From Betaproteobacteria bacterium (lineage in GTDB: Bacteria; Pseudomonadota; Gammaproteobacteria; Burkholderiales; Rhodocyclaceae), in the NCBI GenBank assembly GCA_009781175.1, contig WQYQ01000027.1, forward strand, positions 1-33,022: a stretch of 33,022 nucleotides of DNA, given 5' to 3'. The notes under the pieces were generated by a model. It was not told where the DNA came from and ran no database searches. It saw nothing but the letters and a program-made list of their open reading frames with translations. The position numbers were made by a program, and so were the translations under genes. Below, one piece after another: positions 28,850 to 33,022 of this stretch (position 1 is its first letter; each line of letters opens with the position of its first letter).

Positions 28850-29347
28850 ATGGATGTTTTTTCCGATCCGAAATTGTGGTGGTGGCTGCTGAGTGCGACG
28901 CTGATCGTGATTGGCCTGCTTGGAACCGTGTTGCCGGTTTTGCCGGGTACATTGTTCATCCTGGCCGGCATCGTGCTGGGCGCGTGGATCGACGATTTCA
29001 CCCGTATCGGCCCGTGGACCTTGGGCATCGTCAGCGTGCTCGCCTTGCTGGCATGGCTGACGGATTATGTCGCGGCCTTATTTGGCGCGAAGCGGGCCGG
29101 CGCAAGTCCGCTGGCCTTGTTCGGGGCGGCGATCGGTTCCGTGGTAGGTATTTTTTCCGGCTTGGTCGGGCTGCTTTTCATGCCCTTGCTCGGCGCGATG
29201 CTGGGCGAGTGGATCGCCGTGCGCAATAGCCTGCGCGCAACGAAGGTCGGCTTGGCGACTTGGCTGGGCATGTTGATTGGAACGGTCATTAAACTCGCGC
29301 TGAGTTTTTTGATGCTCGGAATATTTCTTGCGATGCTGTTTTTCTGA
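28850..29347 (+). CDS. DUF456-family membrane protein
   Basis: 165 residues. The block LLGTVLPVLPGTLFILAGIVLGAWIDDF, read as LLGTVLPVLPGT then LFILAGIVLGAW, is the DUF456 signature, repeated in weaker form in the second half (GSVVGIFSGLVGLLFMPLLGA). Several helices with glycine zippers at about 10-30, 33-45, 57-75, 85-115 and 135-163. No function is known for the family. Divergent from dinB by 113 nt; converges with the next gene with a 4-nt gap. Confidence 0.88.
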   Translation: MDVFSDPKLWWWLLSATLIVIGLLGTVLPVLPGTLFILAGIVLGAWIDDFTRIGPWTLGIVSVLALLAWLTDYVAALFGAKRAGASPLALFGAAIGSVVGIFSGLVGLLFMPLLGAMLGEWIAVRNSLRATKVGLATWLGMLIGTVIKLALSFLMLGIFLAMLFF

Positions 29348-29351
29348 ATTG

Positions 29352-30008
29352 TCAGCGATTTGCCTCAAGCGCGGGCTGAAGCACGGCGCTGCGTTTGCGC
29401 ACAACGCCGAGCACAAGCAGGTCGAGCGCGCAATAAAACGCTCCCGCCGCAAGCGGCGGATTCGCCGCCGGCCAGCCGAGGCCGGGTACCGTTGCGCGCC
29501 AAGCCCAATTACCGAGCGCGGTGCCCCAAAGCTCCATCGCCAGCGCCAGCACGAACATCGTCGAATACAAGCGTGGCGTGGGGCCGAAGCGCCAGCAGAG
29601 CAGATACAGCGCGAGCAAGGGCAGGCTCAAGGTGTCGTGGCCCAGCGCGACCGCGACGCTTGCGAGCGGCGGCACACAGGCGAGCCAGGAGGCTGGAATG
29701 CGTGTCGAAAGATAGACGCCGAGCCAGAAAAGCAGCACATGGCCGGGCGGAACAAAGAGCGGCAGATTGCTTTGGCGGTAGTCGTACAGCCCCCAGAGCA
29801 ATGCGAGCACGCATTCACCCAGGCCGGCAATCAACAGGCAGGCCAGCATCGTGAGCCGGTCCATGCCCGCTTCGCGCCAGAGCATCCAACCGAATAAGGC
29901 GACGACCCAGAGATTCACCAGCGGCTGGCCAAAGCGTCCGCCCCATTGGTCGAGCGCAAGCCCGAGCGGGATCGTTAAAGCGATGACGGTTGCGAGGCTG
30001 CGATTCAT
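29352..30008 (-). CDS. Unrecognised polytopic membrane protein
   Basis: 218 residues from MNRSLATVIALTIPLG; upstream in-frame starts would overlap the next gene and are unlikely. About seven hydrophobic segments, rich in Trp and Leu (e.g. PLVNLWVVALFGWMLW, 'MLACLLIAGLGECVLALLWG', VLLFWLGVYLS, 'LPLLALYLLCWRFG'), with the motif LYDYRQSNLPLFVPPGHVLL near 85-104 and ALAMELWGTALGNWAW near 160-175. I do not recognise the family with confidence. It lies 85 nt after the stop of the C-terminally anchored protein gene on the same strand. Confidence 0.75.
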   Translation of the reverse strand: MNRSLATVIALTIPLGLALDQWGGRFGQPLVNLWVVALFGWMLWREAGMDRLTMLACLLIAGLGECVLALLWGLYDYRQSNLPLFVPPGHVLLFWLGVYLSTRIPASWLACVPPLASVAVALGHDTLSLPLLALYLLCWRFGPTPRLYSTMFVLALAMELWGTALGNWAWRATVPGLGWPAANPPLAAGAFYCALDLLVLGVVRKRSAVLQPALEANR

Positions 30009-30093
30009 TCGGGTGCCGGGATCGCGAGATAAGCCTTTTATAGATGCCAAAGGCGTGCCCCAAATGAGTGCGAATGACAAAAACCGGGCGAAA

Positions 30094-30654
30094 TCAAACA
30101 GTTTGTAGAACCATCCAAACGAGGACAACGAGCATGATTGCAATCAGCAAGGGAAAAAGATAGCGCTGCAATTTTCTGGGCACATGCGGCGGCGTGATTT
30201 CCTCGCCTTCCGGGGTGACGAGCAAGGTTTCTTCCGCGGGCGGCGGCGGCGGGTCCGAAAACGAGCCGGATACGAAAGTCCGCGTAGCAAACGATTCATC
30301 TTCCTCCTTGGTGAAACTTTTTTCCGTATGCGTTGGCGATGGCGATGGCGGTGGCTCTACGGCTTTAGGCGGAGGAGGGGCGGGCTTTTCAAACGCTTGG
30401 ATCGATTCCGCCGTGCCGGGCATGGGCTCGATGCGCGCGCGCATTCCGAGGCGTTCGAGTAGTTCGATATAACGCTGCCCGGCGTCCGCATCCAGTCCCT
30501 TTTTTAGGATAACCGGCCGGCCCGAGAAAATCTGCTCGATCAGTTCCGACTTGGCGCCTAAACGCACTGCTGCGGCTTGTTTGACGGTCTCTCGGTCATG
30601 GCCGTCGAGTGTTTCGCCCGAGAAAACGATTCGGAGGCTAGGTTCCATTTGCAT
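30094..30654 (-). CDS. C-terminally membrane-anchored protein with proline-rich linker
   Basis: 186 residues from MQMEPSLRIVFSG; AAAGG lies 6 nt before this ATG (a second ATG two codons on is the alternative). Three parts: an N-terminal domain of about 75 residues (IVFSGETLDGHDRETV, 'ELIEQIFSGRPVILKKGLD', 'RYIELLERLGMRARIEP'), a linker rich in Pro, Ser and Glu (PPPPKAVEPPPSPSP and later SFSDPPPPPAEE), and one C-terminal membrane helix (LFPLLIAIMLVVLVWMVL) preceded by basic residues, so a tail-anchor topology. I know the N-terminal pattern 'FSG.....G.D...V......FSG.P..IKKGLD...A.RY...L...G' from proteobacterial membrane proteins of unknown role. Confidence 0.8.
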   Translation of the reverse strand: MQMEPSLRIVFSGETLDGHDRETVKQAAAVRLGAKSELIEQIFSGRPVILKKGLDADAGQRYIELLERLGMRARIEPMPGTAESIQAFEKPAPPPPKAVEPPPSPSPTHTEKSFTKEEDESFATRTFVSGSFSDPPPPPAEETLLVTPEGEEITPPHVPRKLQRYLFPLLIAIMLVVLVWMVLQTV

Positions 30655-31039
30655 GTCTGCCTTTCTTGTACTTATTCCACTTTGTTTCGCATGCTCGAAT
30701 TCGCAAGGTATTAAAACCATCTTGTGGCGAACAAGCCCCAAGTTTCAACTTGGGATGATTCACCTGGATCTTCTGTTTTATGGAAACCCTTGCAGAATAT
30801 CGTGCAGGTAAGCAAAAAACTTTAATTTATGCTATTTGCATTATCCGGGCAACACGGATCGCGCTGCTTGTAACGAATTGCCAAAATGCTTGTTCGGCTT
30901 GAGTGTGTTGAGTGCATGGGACTCCCAACCACGCATCAGTGCAAGCGAGACAAGCTTTATGGGCGGCGAAGGCGTCCCAAATTCGTGGCGTCACGGGCTT
31001 TCGCTACAGATTCTGAACAGGCTCTCAGGCATGGCGCGA
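30655..31039. other. 385-nt intergenic region downstream of glnS
   Basis: No supported gene. Small open frames crossing it show no recognisable homology and run into glnS antisense. It is AT-richer than its neighbours, contains CCCAAGT/ACTTGGG with a 4-nt loop (30737-30754), not followed by a T-run, and must hold the promoter of the C-terminally anchored protein gene. No clear terminator for glnS was found. Confidence 0.5.
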
Positions 31040-32842
31040 TTACTTGGCCCACGAGTCTTTCAAGCCGACGGCAAGATTGAAGATCGGCTCGCCTGCGCGC
31101 GAGTCGACACGATCCGCGACAAAGTAGCCGTGGCGTTCGAACTGGAATTTTTGCTCCGCCTGGGCATTGGCTAAACCGGGTTCGACCCAGGCGGTGATGA
31201 TGCGCTTGGAGTTGGGGTTCAGCGCATCGAGAAAGTTGCGCTCGCCGGCATCGGGCTGGGCCTCGGTAAACAGCCGGTCGTAAAGCCGCACTTCGGTGGC
31301 GATGCCTTGTGTGGCGCTGACCCAGGTGATGACGCCCTTGACTTTGACGCTGTCGGAGCCGGGCGTGCCGCTTTTGGTATCCGGCACGATGCGCGCGAGC
31401 GCCGCGGTGATGTTGCCGGCAGCATCTTTTTCGCAGCCGGTGCATTCGATGACATAGCCGTACTTGAGCCGCGCCATGTTGCCGGCCTGTCCGGCCTGCG
31501 GCGGATAGAGGCGGCGGAAACCCTTGGGCGGGATTTCTTCGAAATCCTCGCGTTCGATCCAGATTTCAGGCGTCAGATTGAAGCGGCGCTCGCCGAATTC
31601 CGGGTGGTGCGGATGCGCCGGGGCGACACAGGCTTCCACGCGGCCGGCGCCGATCACTTCATCCCAGTTGGTGAGTTTGAGCTTGAGAGGGTCGAGCACG
31701 GCCATCGCGCGCGGGGCTTTGCCTTCGAGGTCTTCGCGCAGACAGCCTTCGAGCACGCTGTAGTCGATCCAACTATTCGATTTCGATGCGCCGGTGCGTT
31801 CAGCGAGCATTTGCAAGCTTTCGGGCGTGTAGCCGCGGCGACGCATGCCGGCAAGCGTGGGCATGCGCGGATCGTTCCAGCCCTCGATGTGTTTTTCGTC
31901 GACGAGCTGTTTGAGCTTGCGCTTGCTCGTGACGATGTAGGTGAGGTTGAGGCGCGCGAATTCGTACTGGTGCGGTAGCGGATGCGCGAGCAGGCCGGCT
32001 TCGGCGAGCCGTTCGAGTACCCAGTCGTAGAACGGGCGCTGATCTTCGAATTCGAGCGTGCAGATCGAATGCGTGATCTGTTCTAGTGCGTCTTCGATCG
32101 GATGCGCGAAGGTGTACATCGGGTAGATGCACCAGGTATTGCCGGTGTTGTGATGCTCGGCAAAGCGGATGCGGTAAATTGCCGGATCGCGCATGTTGAT
32201 GTTGGGCGAGGCCATGTCGATCTTGGCGCGCAGAATCATGCTGCCTTCGGCGTGCTTGCCCGCGCGCATTTCGCGGAACAGACGCAGGCTTTCTTCGGCC
32301 GGCCGGTCGCGCCAGGGCGAGTTCGTGCCCGGCTCGGTCAGCGTACCGCGCGTGGCGCGCATTGCCTCCGCGTTTTGCTCGTCGATGTAGGCGTGGCCGC
32401 GTTCGATCAGCGTTTCCGCGGCGCGGTACATGAAATCGAAATAGTCGCTGGCGTAGAACAGATAACTCGCGCCGTTCTGTTCCCAGTTGAAGCCGAGCCA
32501 GCGCACGGCGTCGAGGATCGCATCGACATATTCTTGTTCTTCTTTTTCGGGGTTGGTGTCGTCGAAACGCATGTGGCAGACGCCGGCGTAATCGCGCGCG
32601 AGCCCGAAATTCAGGCAGATCGATTTGGCGTGCCCGATATGCAGATAGCCGTTCGGCTCGGGCGGAAAGCGGGTGCGGATTTTAGCCGGATCGAGCGGGC
32701 CCGCGGCGTGATGGGCCGCGTCGCCCGGGCTGCCTCCCCAATGGCGGCCTGCATAGGTGTTGGCCTCCAGGTCGCGTTCGATGGCATTGCGCAGGAAGTT
32801 GGTGGCGGTCACGGGGGCTTTTGTATCGGTTGGCGCAGTCAC
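31040..32842 (-). CDS. glnS: Glutaminyl-tRNA synthetase
   Basis: 600 residues, somewhat longer than E. coli GlnRS (554). Charges tRNA-Gln directly in the cytoplasm. Class I motifs: PPEPNGYLHIGHAKSI (60-75; HIGH as HIGH 68-71) and the KMSKS-equivalent TSKRKLKQLV. 'LNFGLARDYAG', 'RFDDTNPEKEEQEYVDAI' and the tRNA-specificity region 'WNDPRMPTLAGMRRRGYTPE' are typical. The extra length includes an N-terminal stretch HWGGSPGDAAHHAAGPLDP (35-53) compared with E. coli. The start MTAPTDTKAPV has GGATTC nearby rather than a canonical Shine-Dalgarno. Confidence 0.98.
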   Translation of the reverse strand: MTAPTDTKAPVTATNFLRNAIERDLEANTYAGRHWGGSPGDAAHHAAGPLDPAKIRTRFPPEPNGYLHIGHAKSICLNFGLARDYAGVCHMRFDDTNPEKEEQEYVDAILDAVRWLGFNWEQNGASYLFYASDYFDFMYRAAETLIERGHAYIDEQNAEAMRATRGTLTEPGTNSPWRDRPAEESLRLFREMRAGKHAEGSMILRAKIDMASPNINMRDPAIYRIRFAEHHNTGNTWCIYPMYTFAHPIEDALEQITHSICTLEFEDQRPFYDWVLERLAEAGLLAHPLPHQYEFARLNLTYIVTSKRKLKQLVDEKHIEGWNDPRMPTLAGMRRRGYTPESLQMLAERTGASKSNSWIDYSVLEGCLREDLEGKAPRAMAVLDPLKLKLTNWDEVIGAGRVEACVAPAHPHHPEFGERRFNLTPEIWIEREDFEEIPPKGFRRLYPPQAGQAGNMARLKYGYVIECTGCEKDAAGNITAALARIVPDTKSGTPGSDSVKVKGVITWVSATQGIATEVRLYDRLFTEAQPDAGERNFLDALNPNSKRIITAWVEPGLANAQAEQKFQFERHGYFVADRVDSRAGEPIFNLAVGLKDSWAK

Positions 32843-32872
32843 GGCATGAATCCTGGTATGTCTGAATGTCGA

Positions 32873-32901
32873 ATTGTAGCTGCTTGCGGCTTTGCTCTCA
32901 G
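32873..32901 (-). promoter_or_regulatory. Putative glnS promoter abutting the IS end
   Basis: On the minus strand, TACAAT (32873-32878) matches the -10 consensus at 5 of 6 positions, and CTGAGA (32896-32901) matches TTGACA at 4 of 6 with a 17-nt spacer. The -35 lies at the apparent end of the insertion sequence. Transcription would start about 25 nt before the glnS ATG. Confidence 0.4.
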
Positions 32902-33022
32902 AGCCCGTTTACGATCTCCTGAGCAATAACCCCAAGAATGCCAGATGGATGAACTGCAAGCTGGTGTTGAGCTTTCGCTCGCAGTTCTTCCACAGCCGCC
33001 GGTTCTTCTCCAGCCAGGCGAA
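32901..33022 (-). mobile_element. Right-edge insertion sequence, 3' end (IS5-type)
   Basis: The sequence from about 32901 to the window end is the 3' terminal part of an IS. GAGCCCGTTTACGATCTCC at its outer edge is a plausible terminal inverted repeat and also contains the transposase stop codon, a compact arrangement common in IS5-family elements. The other end is outside the window, so the exact boundary and the target duplication cannot be confirmed. Confidence 0.6.
32909..33022 (-). CDS. IS5-family transposase, C-terminal fragment (runs off window edge)
   Basis: The last 37 codons before a TAA at 32911-32909 read FAWLEKNRRLWKNCERKL, then NTSLQFIHLAFLGLLLRRS. The pattern WL.K.RRLWKN.ERKLNTSLQFI.LAFL..LL is the familiar C-terminus of IS5-type DDE transposases. 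The catalytic part, including the DDE residues, lies beyond the window, so activity cannot be judged. Confidence 0.8.
   Translation of the reverse strand, partial: FAWLEKNRRLWKNCERKLNTSLQFIHLAFLGLLLRRS

Noticed and set aside
30836..31174. Small plus-strand gene downstream of glnS
   Set aside because: It overlaps the glnS 3' end antisense, lacks a convincing ribosome binding site and shows no recognisable sequence.

Overview
The window looks like a chromosomal segment of a high-GC betaproteobacterium, most likely of the Rhodocyclales/Burkholderiales type. This is inferred from the gene families and gene order: ribF-ileS-lspA-fkpB-ispH, engB next to hemB, System II cytochrome c maturation (resB/ccsA) beside a cytochrome c4, and a DinB with the insertion typical of betaproteobacterial Y-family polymerases. 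Most of the window is core metabolism with tight operons. The accessory parts are the type I secretion/adhesin locus at the left edge and an IS fragment at the right edge.

Left part (1-5874, all minus strand): a Lap-like adhesion locus. A four-gene operon encodes a 106-aa conserved small protein, a LapB-type ABC transporter with a degenerate C39-like domain, a LapC/HlyD-type membrane fusion protein, and a LuxR-type regulator with a degenerate receiver. About 400 nt downstream, on the same strand, starts a giant repeat adhesin with a LapA-type N-terminal retention module. Only its first 321 codons are visible before the window edge. No outer-membrane LapE/TolC partner and no LapD/LapG c-di-GMP switch lie in the window.

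Next (6164-11879, minus): the operon ribF-ileS-lspA-fkpB-ispH (FAD synthesis, isoleucyl-tRNA synthesis, lipoprotein signal peptidase, SlyD-like isomerase, isoprenoid synthesis), with several 4- to 8-nt gene overlaps. After an intergenic palindromic element comes a glycogen locus (12086-16258, minus) with glgA and two tandem, apparently intact glgC paralogues. Divergent from it is fadH (2,4-dienoyl-CoA reductase, plus), with a perfect inverted repeat in the shared promoter region. It is followed by a membrane-anchored PstS-like gene broken by a frameshift.

Middle right (20002-25175, minus): cytochrome c4, then resB-ccsA (heme delivery and ligation for c-type cytochromes), then a DUF4124 protein and a GDT1/UPF0016 cation exporter. 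Divergent from cytochrome c4 are engB (ribosome assembly GTPase) and hemB (heme synthesis). The roughly 150-nt engB-hemB gap is rich in stem-loops and is a candidate structured RNA leader. Cytochrome c4, ResB/CcsA and HemB make this a heme/cytochrome neighbourhood.

Right part (27151-33022): a small membrane protein (probably DUF6394), dinB (DNA polymerase IV), a DUF456 membrane protein, an unrecognised polytopic membrane protein, a C-terminally anchored protein with a proline-rich linker, glnS, and the 3' end of an IS5-type transposase. The end of that IS lies close enough to glnS to contribute to its promoter.

No tRNA, rRNA or CRISPR array was seen. Product names rest on sequence motifs read by eye; no database search was possible.
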